A stretch of 64,000 nt of DNA from assembly GCA_014607495.2 (NCBI GenBank), contig CP053150.1, forward strand, positions 8,390,495 through 8,454,494, read 5' to 3'. Both the position numbers and the translations under genes were made by a program. This DNA is from Carposina sasakii (Eukaryota; Arthropoda; Insecta; Lepidoptera; Carposinidae). The notes beneath the pieces were generated by a model that saw only the letters and a list, made by a program, of their open reading frames with translations, was not told the origin of the DNA and ran no database searches. Positions 44,601 through 56,600 of this stretch are shown here, one piece after another; positions within the stretch are counted from its first letter, which is position 1; every line of letters begins with the position of its first letter.

Positions 44601-47600
44601 TTATGTACCCACTTACCAGGCTCACAGAAGCATCTATACTCCGGCTCATCAGCATCGTTATCTTGTCGTTCTATACAGATCCCGTGCATGCAGGGCTTGG
44701 CTGCGCAGGCACCGCCGGAGACGGATATGTCGCAACGCGCGCCCATCCATCCATCGGCGCATGCGCAATGGAAAGTAGTGGAGCCGTTCATAGCCATGCT
44801 CATACAGGAGCCTCCGTTAGAACAAGGCGCGGAGTAACATGGGTCCTTCTCGCATTTTCTTCCCGTGAAACCTGAGAAAAAAATTAAAGTCAGATTCCGG
44901 TCTTCATAAATCGATTTGCATAAGTTATAGCTACACTTCGTACAATTACTATTGATTTAAATGAAATATATATTGTATTTTACCAAGGCCCGCTTATGAT
45001 ATGACAATAACTAGTGTCGCGCAAGCGAGAGGACGGGATATTGATCGTGTGCTAACTAAGGCGAAAGAAATTCTTTTAAATTAGTGGTTTTCTTTTAATT
45101 TGCAATTTTTACGTAATATGGAGACTATGCTATGTGGTGCGTGCAAGGATGTGATAGATAATACTATGTTTATGGTGTGTTCCCAAAGCAAGTGTAATGG
45201 AGTATATCATCATAGCTGTGTGTCTATTACATTGACGCAACTGGAATCGTTTACGGAGGAAGAAACTAGCAAATGGGTATGTCCTGAATGCATCTGTAAC
45301 TTACCCAAGCGAAATAATTCTGATACTCCTATTCGAGATAGCTATACCATGAACAAAACTTATACACCAAACAGTTTTGTATCTAAGGAGCGCGGTAGCC
45401 GTAGCCGTAATCAGAGGGAATCCACTTGTTTATGCGATAAGGAAGTTATAGAAGAAATACGTGCTTTTCGACTCGAAGTGTTGTCTCTCTTAGAAAGGCA
45501 AATGAAAGAATATGATAAGCTACAATCTAGATTTATCAATACAGAAATTGAGTTACGAGAATTAAAAGCAAGCATGAGGGTAGTGGAAGAAAAAACTATT
45601 GATAAAATTCAAGTAAAAGACCAAAAAGAGAAAACGGATTGTTTACCAAATCAAAATGTAGAAATAAACCCGGGGCAGAATATAAAGAAGCCAGATGGCC
45701 AAGCATTATCTTATGTGTCAGCTATTAAACAAAATAAACAAAAGCTATCATCACATAAAGGTATGGCCACGAAACCGGCGAGTTTGCATCAAATAGAACA
45801 AAATGTGGTGGATAGAAATAATGAAACATCTAACTCGGTAATATCTGAAAATAAAGATATGGAAGGAAATTGGATACTAGTAAAAAACAAACGAGGAAAA
45901 TACCCTAATAGCGAAGTAAAAAAAGGAAAATGCTCTAATCCAGTGATAGTACAGGGAACGGAGCGTAAGAAATATTTACATATTTGGCGTCTTAAAAAGG
46001 AAACAACATCTGAAAGTTTGGAAAAACACGTGAAAAATATATGCGGAGATAATGTTGAAATAACTATTGAAAGGATTAAACATAAGACAGAAAGAGATTA
46101 TGCTTCATTTATTATCGGACTTCCGACAAGTTTATATGAAAAATTATGTCAGCCAGAGAATTGGGCCTTAAACATAGAATATTGCGAGTGGGTGTGGTTT
46201 CGCAAATACACAAAAAAAAACGAAAACCCAAAGTAGAGTAGTTGAAATACTATATCAAAATGTTGCTGGGCTTCGAACAAAGTTGGACAATTTTTACATG
46301 GGTGTTTGTTCTTCAAGCGCAGAATTATTCGCAATCACGGAAACGGGATGCAATAAGTCAATTCAAGATGCAGAAATAATACCACCGGGGTACACTATTC
46401 TACGCTGTGATCGTGCAGATGGACGGAAACAAGGCGGCGCGTTTCTCGTGGCCACACCGCGCTACGAACTGCGATTAACACCGGTACCGAGTGACGTAAA
46501 CATCGACAATCATATGTTCGAACTGGTTTGTGCTAAAGTGTATTCACAGAATAGGTTATTATTTGTGGTCTGTGTTGTTTACATCCCACCATCCAGTAGT
46601 GAGGATGAATATTTATTATTGTTTAGATTAATAGAACAGTATTGTCTTAAATATAATAAAATTGTAGTAATAGGCGATTTTAATTTATACTCTAGTTCTG
46701 TAAATGTACAAAATTATTATGAATATTTTGTTAATTATTGTGGATTCACTCAGAAAAACAAAATAGGTAATTGCAATAACCGCCAGCTAGACCTGGTGCT
46801 GAGTACATTGGATGGGGAGTGTGTAACGGTATGTAAGGCGGACACCGAGTTAGTGCCCGCGGATAGACACCATCCGCCTCTAGCGATCTCGGTTATACTG
46901 AGTCATGCGGTCGCGCCCCCCGCCGCCGCCGCCTCGCGTACTAGCCCCGACGAAGTAATGAATATATCACAACGAAGCTGGAATTTCCATAAGGCAGATT
47001 TTTATTTCTTATATTCAACTTTAGCGGCAGTAGATTGGACTCCAATGTATGAATTAGATTTAGAATTAAGTTTAAATTATTTCTATGATAAGATTTATTC
47101 TATTTTGGATGAATACGTTCCAAAGAAAAGACACAGCCGGATAGCGCCGAAGTACGTTTATCCCGAGTGGTACACTTTTGAAATAATCCGTAACTTAAAA
47201 TTAAAAGCGGCTTTACATAAGAGGGCAAAAGAGTCTAAGTTAACGTGTGACTACATCGCGTTCTCTCGATGTAGGGCTAAAATCAAAGTTGACCTAAAAC
47301 TAGCCGAGGAAACATATAGAAAACGTATTCAGAGCCACTTACTGGAGGATCCGAAGGCTTTTTGGAACTACATCAAATCCAAGAGAGGTAATAGGAATCC
47401 TAAACAGATACTGAAGCATGGGGAGGTTTTAAGTGGGGAGCAGTGTGTTAAGGAGTTTGCCCACTATTTTCACTCAGTGTACAGTACGAAACGAGCTGAG
47501 TTAAATGTGTCGGCGGCAGTATCGAATTCAGGCAGCTCGGGGGGGGCAGCGCGGGTGCACGTGCAGCGGCTGGATGCTCCGGATGTACTGAGGGCACTAG

Positions 47601-50600
47601 GTAAGCTAAAACCGAAGCGGTCCTCGGGCCCGGATGGTATCCCACCTTACTTGTTCCGAGACTGCAGAATGGTGTTAACTGATCCTTTGCTCCATATTTA
47701 TAATCTTTGTTTGGGAACTGCCGAGTTTCCGGACAGATGGAAGACGACAAGGGTGGTGCCAGTGCCCAAAGGTAGCTTAGGATCACAGGTAGAGGGCTAT
47801 AGACCGGTGGCGGTACTGTCGACTCCGGCTAAAGTGTTAGAATCAGCGATACATCACAGGATACTGGCACAGGTGGAAGCGCAACTCGCGGAAGCACAGC
47901 ACGGTTTCCGTCCAGGTAGGGGCACCACCACCAATTTGCTTAGTTATATGGCTACCGTGACAGAGTCAGTGGACTGCGGGGTGCAGGTCGACGCCGCATA
48001 TTTTGATTTTAAAAAAGCTTTTGACCTAGTAGATAATGATATCTTGCTACAGAAATTGGCCGGTGTCGGTTTCTCCCCGCAGTTGCTCGACTTTTTTGCT
48101 AGCTATATGCGAGATAGACAGCAATATGTGGAATATGCGGGATATACGTCGGAACCATATTACACGAAGTCGGGAGTAAGTCAAGGCAGCAATTTGGGGC
48201 CGCTTCAGTTTCTGTTAATGGTTAACGATTTACCGAAAGTTGTGCAGAATTCGAAATGTCTTTTATTTGCTGATGACCTCAAGCTATCACTACCTATTCG
48301 AAACTCTGAGGATTGTTATAGGCTTCAGAGCGATATAAATAGAGTAGTGTCCTGGAGTAAGGACAACCGGCTTCAATTCAATACCTCCAAATGTGTCGTA
48401 ATTACTTTTACGAAAGCACATAATCCTATTTTGCATCAGTACAAAGTTGATGAAACACATATGGTGAGAGTGACTGAAGTTAGGGATCTTGGAGTGGTAA
48501 TTAATAGTGAACTTAACTTTCGAGAACATATAATTAAGTGCTGTAAAAAAGCTTTCCGGAATTTGGGTTTTATTCTTCGCAGGGGGCAACGATTTGATAA
48601 TATAAATGCAATTGTGACATTATACAACGCATTAGTTAGGAGTAATTTAGAGTGCAATGCAGTCATTTGGGCTCCACATGAAAAAAAGTATATAGTAATG
48701 TTAGAGCGAGTTCAGAATAAATTTACTAGATATTTATATATGCGTTATTATGGTGTGTATCCATTTTACCCGCTAATGTACCCGACGTTATTCGTTCTGG
48801 GAATGGTTGGATACAATACACTCGGCGCTAGGCGAGATCTGGCACTGGTAACATATTTATTCAAAATTTTTAGAGCAAAATTATATAATGCGGACATACT
48901 GGAGAGGATTAGTTTAAATGTACCGGACAGGTACGTGTGGCGGCGGAGACGGCCGCCACTGCTGGCGGTGCCGAAGGGCCGAACTCACCTGTGGAATAAG
49001 GGGCCGCTCACTCGCGCACTCAATACACTCAATGTCATAGCAGAAAGTGTGGACCTATGTTGTTGTACTCTGAGAGAATTCACAGTAAGGGCAATGTTTG
49101 TTGCATGTTATGTTCATGATTAAAAAAAAAAAAAAAAAGTACAAACTTATAAGTGTTAAGATAAAAGCTAATTTATCGCATTAGGGTAACCTGTAATGAT
49201 AAACATTAGTTATATGTGTGTGTAAATAAATAAATAAAATAATATTTCTATCTACCCTCAACAATTACTAATTAGATATTCTTCAAGATCCTGCTCTAAG
49301 TAGTTTAGAACGACGTCTCACTTCCACAATGAGAACAATCCTATTTTTAGAGTTCGTGGTTGATTATGCCACAGACCAAATTCAGGAATCGAGTCTTCAT
49401 GAGGGAAGCAAAGAAAATAATAATAAGTAGACGAGTTGGTACCTGAGTATAGGTACCAACACATATGCATGCATACATTACATTTTATAGCCCATCCCTT
49501 CATGTAATGGCGGTCTCAAGCGTGCATAATGTGTACCATTATGGTAGCAGCAATGATCATAGTACTGTGTTAAATTTTCCATTAAGTTAAAAGTATTTGG
49601 ACCAAATTCCACGTTTTACGTAAGTCTTTAAACACATGTAACTTACCTGCTATACCGTTAATCTATTTTAGTGAAGATGCATTCACATAATAAGCTAACA
49701 AAACAGATAAAAATTTATGAAATAAATATCTATCTTATTTTACTTTTTACTCATTGTCTAAGATTTTATCCGCTTTTCTTCTCTCCAGTACATATTTTTT
49801 TGTAGAGGCAAAAATAGGATAGATCTTCGATTACTTTATACCTAAATTTTTTTAAATTTGAAATCAATCTGCGTATCTACCATTACCTGCGTATTTTCGA
49901 ACTTTTTGTTGTCAGGCCTGTGGACTATGTGAGGTATATTGTTGTCTAACATTATCCGGAAAATACGGGAAAACCAGTATGTGTAGGTGATGTAAAGATC
50001 GCAGAAGCAAAGGTCTAATGCATCAAGTGCAATAATGCATATTTGCTTTATTTTGCGGAAAAAAGAAACGGCAATTGCACACAATACAATATTTTTTATT
50101 TTACTACTATAAATTAGTAGTATATACAGGGTGGAAGTGACAGCCAGGCAAATATTGATATGGCGACTTCAGACCATGATTCTGAGGTGAAAACTACTGA
50201 AAATATTCATAGGAAAATTCCAAAATTTTCTGACAATGTTCTCAGGAAATAAATATTTTGTTCGTTTAAGTAGGCTTAAATAATGGTTGAAAAACAAAAT
50301 GATATTTTAAAAAAAAAAGTTGCACCCAAAAAAGTTCAATTAACTGATTAACCCCAATAGAGGGTCACAAATGATCCAAAAAAACAGCAATGTATCACAC
50401 AATAACCAATAAGCCCATTTAACTAGTCACTTTGCGGATAATCAAATTAAAAATGCATTTCCCGCGAGTAATAACACTGTCCTATAACTCGACACAATGG
50501 TACTTGTTCAGTATTTGCCTGGCTGTCACACACATCCTGTATTATATCGATCTACTTCTAATCAAATTTATTTTTTCTTTTGTTTCGAATAGCTACTAAA

Positions 50601-53600
50601 AACGATAACTGTAAGTCTACATATTATAATCTTGTGATTTAAATAAAATATATTATGGAAGAAACTCGGCTGGGAAAAATGAATAGAATATTAACGTTCA
50701 ATTTCATCTCTCCCGCAGCATATTAATCGAAGTCCAGGCGCGCGTCTACTTTTTAGTGGTTTTACTGCAAAAAACTTTTTAAGCTGCAAAAAGGCGAGCA
50801 TTAAAGATCGCTATTGATTTTATGAAAGTATAAGAAAATATTTAACCCTTAGAATAAGGATTTTCGCAGAGCGGAGCGAAGACCTATCATTAATCTAAGA
50901 TGTAAGCTTATTATAACTTAATAATAATAATAACAATTCTTTATTGCATAAAATATGGTACATAAGGTGTTACAGAGGTCAGTGTTTCACATATTTAGCT
51001 GTCGAACAGCATGCAAAATGTCTTTTAAACTAAGCTAAGTTTAGTCATATAAATTATCCAGCAGTTATTAGGTAAGTATCAGTCACTTCATAATTTTTAT
51101 CTAGTATAGGTATAATAAAATTTTACATTAGGTTATTAGATTTACATTAACTACTTACATTGAGATATAAAATTTACATAATGGTCATTAAAAAAGTCAC
51201 TTATGGAATAAAATTGATGTTGCAACAGCCATTTCAAAAGTATTGGCTTAAATGCTTTCGTTGGTTGCTCTTTAATATGTCCTGGAAGTCTATTATATAT
51301 ACGAATACACATATTGTAGCAGTTTTTTGTAAACATTGTCGTTTTTGGGATATGCCTTAAGACCAGTCTATTTGAATTCCTTGTACTGCGCGGAAAATTA
51401 TCTTTGGCTGTAGTAAATCTGTTAAGGTAGTTTTTTTACAAATGTAGCCACTTCGTAGATATACATACAGGGTAGATGTAGAATGCCTAGTTTATCAAAT
51501 ATAGGTCTACAGGAGTGCAATGGAGCAGCACCATAAATCGCGTAAATACATTTCTTCTGAAGTAGAAATATCTTATCGACATTCGTAGAGTTTCCCCAGT
51601 ATACTAGGCCATATCGTAGGTTCGACGCAACATGACCGTGATATGCCACGAGAGCAGTGTGAAGATCTGTAGTTTGCTTCAAACGTCTAAGTGCAAAAAC
51701 AAATCTATTAATTTTTTTACATAGGTAATCTATATGATCCTCCCAGTCACAATGATGATCTATTTTTTACACCCAGGAATGTGTTTGTACTTAGTGGACT
51801 TAGATCTGTACCGTTATAACATATTTTGAGTGGTAATGCAGTTGCTCCTTTATTAAAAAATTGGATATAGTTAGACTTGCTTAATTTGAGCTTAAGATTG
51901 TTACTTTGTAACCATTCAATAATCGAGGACACCGTACAATTAACATCATCTTCATATGTGTTTGGGTCATTTCATACTATATTTACAGATATATCGTCGG
52001 CGAACAAAGTGCATTTTTGCGTTGTGATCAGGGGCAGGTCATTTATATAGATCAGGAACAACAGTGGTCCCAATACGCTCCCCTGAGGAACCCCGTATCT
52101 GTTGCACCTCAATCTGGACCGATAGGATGTTAACATTGACTTCTCGTTCAAACAAGATACTTCCACGCACTGGCTCCTGTCTGTGAGATAGCTTTTTATC
52201 CAGTTTATACAAAAGGAGGCTTTATTATCTCTTTCATTGAAAGAAATTCCCGAGAAAGTTTGGCATTAAGCCAGGAGCCAGCAATGAAATCAATAAACGA
52301 ATCATTTCTTTAGACTCCGAAATATTGATATATCTATGGTGTTAAAAACAATATGAAACCATTACGCTAAGTCAACACGCTAATATACCAGTAGGTACGC
52401 TCGCGTACGGAAATTGCTCACTATGTACGAACGAGATCCTGATCGTCGTCGGAAACGAGTCAGATTAACTCATTACTGATGCATGGCTTCGTTCACTTCG
52501 AGTGGAAAATGTCGCCGTATGAGCACAGAGTAATAGACTTACGGTACATACGGTGCACCTAGAACAGCACAGACAGTAGAAATGAGGTTGTAAAAAGGAA
52601 TGCTGCTATATGCAAAACAAGAACGCGCAAACTTTAAAAATAGTGGTTGTAGCAGGTAGCTCAGATTTTCGATAAATACGAAATATCAAATACAGCACCG
52701 CAAGGAGCACGCACAGAACGTAATTAAAATGGTGCCGAAGTTCTTCTATGGGTGCATTATTCTGGCCCCCAGCTACGTTATGAACTATCACAATGCTTTC
52801 TTTTGATTGCTGCTTTCCCATTTTTGAGTTTGGGCTGCTGCACAACTGTCGCACTTAAAACTTTTAAAATTAATTATATTATTCATCATGATAAACACAC
52901 TGAGCGCGCGAGTGCTTATAGTCCTGTCCTTATAGGTACGGCACTACTCAGAATCTCGGTCGGCGCCGGGTGGTGTCAAGATGCATGCGCGCGTGTCTCT
53001 ACGTTTGGCAGGGCTTGTAATGTGGTAACTTAGGGACGAAATGATAGACAAGACTCATCAATATACTCGTCTTAAAAACACAGGCTTACATACAACTAAC
53101 TCTCTATATCTCAATGTATTATAAGATTAGTAGGTATATAACTGTGATATAATCCAGTTCGAATTATGTTAGCTGTAAAAACCTAAGTGTCCTGTGAGAT
53201 TACGATTTCGTAAGATAACACGACAAAGAGTCACAGAAATTCTATGTAGATATATAAGTGAGTAAATATATTTATCCAGTAAGTATGTATATAGAATTTA
53301 TCAAAAATCACCTATGTATAAAATCTGTCACATACAAAATATGGCTTTGAAGTTTATTTACCGAACCGTTTATTTTCCATCCCAGGTAGTTTTAACAAAG
53401 CCGTTAATAATTTATTTTCACATGACGTAATGGCAATTGCCGAGTTCACAAATTGCAGGTAGGTAGGCGGAAACAAGCAAAATGAACCAATTATTATCCG
53501 AGCGTATAGCTCACTTCTTCCCGGAATAATTTACCCGTACGTTTCAATATACTTTAAATAATAATATGAAAAGCAATATTGCCTACTTGTATCTAAATAT

Positions 53601-56600
53601 GTAAGCAGAAAAATATATTTTTTAATGTTTGGTAACTTACTTCAAATTTCATCAAAAAATAAATTTATCTGATCAAACCAAAATAGAACAGGCAAAAGAT
53701 AAAATTCCGTAGTCGTCGCTATCTCGAGGATTGCTTTCTTATTTTTATTCGTTTTCATTCGCAAAACTAATTTAGCTACAAAGTTAGTAATATTACTGGT
53801 GGCTTTGGGCGCTAATACTTTTGTGGTCTTCAATACCCTAAAGTTGTTGAAAATGTACGTTCTCAATATTTTAAAGATGTAAAGGGATTCTGATGATCCT
53901 AAATAGATCGTTACGTTATATACTAGTAGAGCATTACTCATTCTTTTCACGCAATACCAGCTACTATTTATCAAATAAATACATTCAATATTGGAAACTG
54001 CTCACTCCTGGGATCAAGATCTTGCTGGGAACAAGTCAAATTAACTCATTATTAAGCCTCGCCCCGAGCGGAAACCATTACGTGTCGTAGCATACGTACA
54101 ATTAATTACAAGAACGATTACTCGTTGGGTTAAACTGGCTTTTTATTATAGCTACTTACTAAATCTAGATTTTAGTTTTTCCTCCCATTGCATAACATTT
54201 ACGAGACATAACACATGAATAATAGCAGACAGGGTTCACCCGCAAATAAAAAAAAGCAGTGGTTTGTTGTCTGGAATTTACAGAAAATGAAAAATTGTAT
54301 CTTAGATACCTTTACTAACCTATACAATCACTTTTTTCATTTTTATTGCTATGCCGCACTGCCGAAATTATTTTTCTGTGTTACATTTTTTATGAAGATA
54401 TAGTCTTTGTACGGTGAGGTCTGTACATTCGAAATGATAGGCCGTATTAAGATATAAAAAAAATAGATAAACTTTAATAATTCCAAACTATGGCTAAAAT
54501 GGTATGATAACGAGTACACGCGGGTTGATTGGTGTCCGAACGTGAACTGGTTATAAAAAGCACAATAGGGTAAAAATGCTGACCGCGTGATAATGTACGC
54601 TGTTGCACCATACAATCTTCATTTGGGTTATTCGTCATCTCGTCCGATAAAAACTCGCCCGATCGGGCGACTTGGCACCTTTCGAATTTAAATAATATTT
54701 CTGTCGTCAACTCGCACACTGGTACAAAGTACAGCCAGGTAAATAAATGTGAAATTAAATTTTAGAAACGACTTCGAATAAAACGACATTGTATTAAATC
54801 GTTGATTTCGATATTTGATTAATGTCGTTGATTATATTTTGATATTGTTGATCATATTTTTGTACTTAGCTAATAAACAAGCCTTTTCAGAATAATCATA
54901 ATAATTTAATTTTTTTGACGTGATTATTATTTGGTGTAATATATATTTTTGTAATATATACAAACCACGACTGCGGTCACCAACCCGCCTGCCCAGCGTG
55001 GTGACTATGGGCAAATACCCCCCGTGGCAGTCAGGTGGCGTGCCCTGGGGGAGGCCTACGTCCAGCAGTGGACTGCAATAGGCTGATGATGATGATGATG
55101 ATGATATTTTTGAGATGTTGATTTGTGAAATATATATCTAAAACTATGATATAATAACATTTTGTTTTATTTTAAAAGTCCAACCATAAAATATTGAACG
55201 TTTTTAAAAAGGGTTTTTGTACTGTACATAGTTACCTCACGATTGACCATAAAAGCGAGCTGACGACAAAAATATTATTTAAATTCGTAAGGTGCCAAGT
55301 CACCCGATCGGGCGAGTTTTTGTAGGGCGAGATGACGAATAAGTAAAAAAAAGTAAAAAATTTAATTAACTGACGCAGCATTAATTTATCAGAATGATAT
55401 GCCGAGTATAAGAGAAGATGATTTATTAATGGGTTACTAGCTATAATAGATACCTATCTCGGCAAGTTTAACCGAGCCTTCTATAATAGAATATTTTGGC
55501 GCTTGTCTCATATAAAGGACGTATCTACTTATTTCAAAAGAAATAATCACCTCGCTAAGCTACACAGAAATGTAAAAGGTACAACCTACAAATGTATAAT
55601 TACCGTAAGGGCAAAGACAGCGATAGTTGACACCGAAGAGAGGTTGCGAGAGATCTATACATATGCCGTTATTCAAGCAGGGTGATGGATTGCAGGCATC
55701 CCTTTCCTCGCAGTGCGGCCCGACGTATCCCGGGCAACACTGGCACTCGTACCCTTCCTGCGAACATAGCACATCAATAACACTGTCGGCGGCTACTCCT
55801 CGACAAATGACTTATCGCCATCTAGCCAGATGAATTATCAACCTACCATAGACACGTTGGTATAGCACACACCGTTGCCGGAACAATCCTGAGCCTCGCC
55901 GCAATTGTCCGACTTGACGGTCACTTTCAGTCGGACACACTGTGACCGCCAGCTCTCGGAAACGACTGTAAACAGAACTTTATTGTAGCAGTAAAATGTT
56001 TTGTAGTCCCCTGTGGACGGCAATCGTAGTCTTACTATAAATTGTATCTACGGTTTTGTTTTCCAACACCTAACTGAAATTAAAATAACTTCGAGCTAAA
56101 GCATGTATGATCTAGAATGTTTCATTCTCATCTGTTTACTATAAGCAGCATTAATAACTAGTGGTATTGCCTATAATAAGGGAGTCACCCACCATAGTCA
56201 CACATATAACATGTGGGGGATGCCTCGCGTGCCTATTGTTCGCTGTCATAATAAAAAGTCGTCGGTTTTCCTTACATACTTCCTTCCGTTCCACAAATAG
56301 AAAAAGTAACTAAGTATATAGGTAGGTGTAATCAACTCACGCGTTTCCATTACGAGATTTTTTTTATAACGTTTCATGCGAAAATGAGATTCTATATTGA
56401 AGTGAATAACGAAAATGCCTGTCTGATCTTCCTGTTATTAATTAATGAAGTCCGCAGTACGTGAGGTGAGTTCGAGAAGTCTCCGTCTCTCGTTGTTTTA
56501 TTTATGTAATCTCGCAAGCTCCGCGGTTTATGATGTAAGCGTACCTGCTTGCAATCTCAAGAGACTAGAAATATCCTTTTTAAATATATTTTCCTTCACG

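Larger units (their letters stand above)
37513..44616 (-). other. EGF gene intron (7.1 kb)
   Basis: Contains a LINE 3' fragment (38890-39250), a 98-nt perfect hairpin (40248-40345), a Helitron-like fragment (41288-41454), a GC-rich stretch of unknown nature (about 42765-43070) and an RTE-type tail (44250-44395). The rest is AT-rich DNA in which I see nothing. Confidence 0.55.
45000..49250 (+). mobile_element. Non-LTR retrotransposon (CR1/Jockey group), both ORFs open
   Basis: Two overlapping ORFs (45118-46236 and from about 46178 to 49123), an A-run at 49124-49138, about 90 bp of 3' UTR and a final taaataaataaataaaat. It is antisense to the host gene. The outer boundaries are estimated, since no target duplication could be picked out by eye. 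Lack of stops in about 1300 codons implies a recent insertion. Confidence 0.85.
44872..55603 (-). other. EGF gene intron (10.7 kb) dominated by retroelements
   Basis: Contains the two-ORF LINE (about 45.0-49.25 kb, + strand), a MITE at 50126-50540, a decayed LINE at about 50925-52290, the small myristoyl-type ORF with promoter at 52606-52934, and a TIR element at 54628-55342. No host exon was recognised. Confidence 0.65.

Noticed and set aside
46283..46298. TTG at 46283 as the ORF2 start
   Set aside because: It lies after a conserved endonuclease motif encoded in the same frame upstream, so the protein must begin earlier.
47448..47786. 112-codon - strand frame
   Set aside because: Antisense shadow of the LINE ORF2.
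45000..49250. Target-site duplication of the LINE
   Set aside because: No convincing direct repeat was found at the estimated ends, so none is reported.
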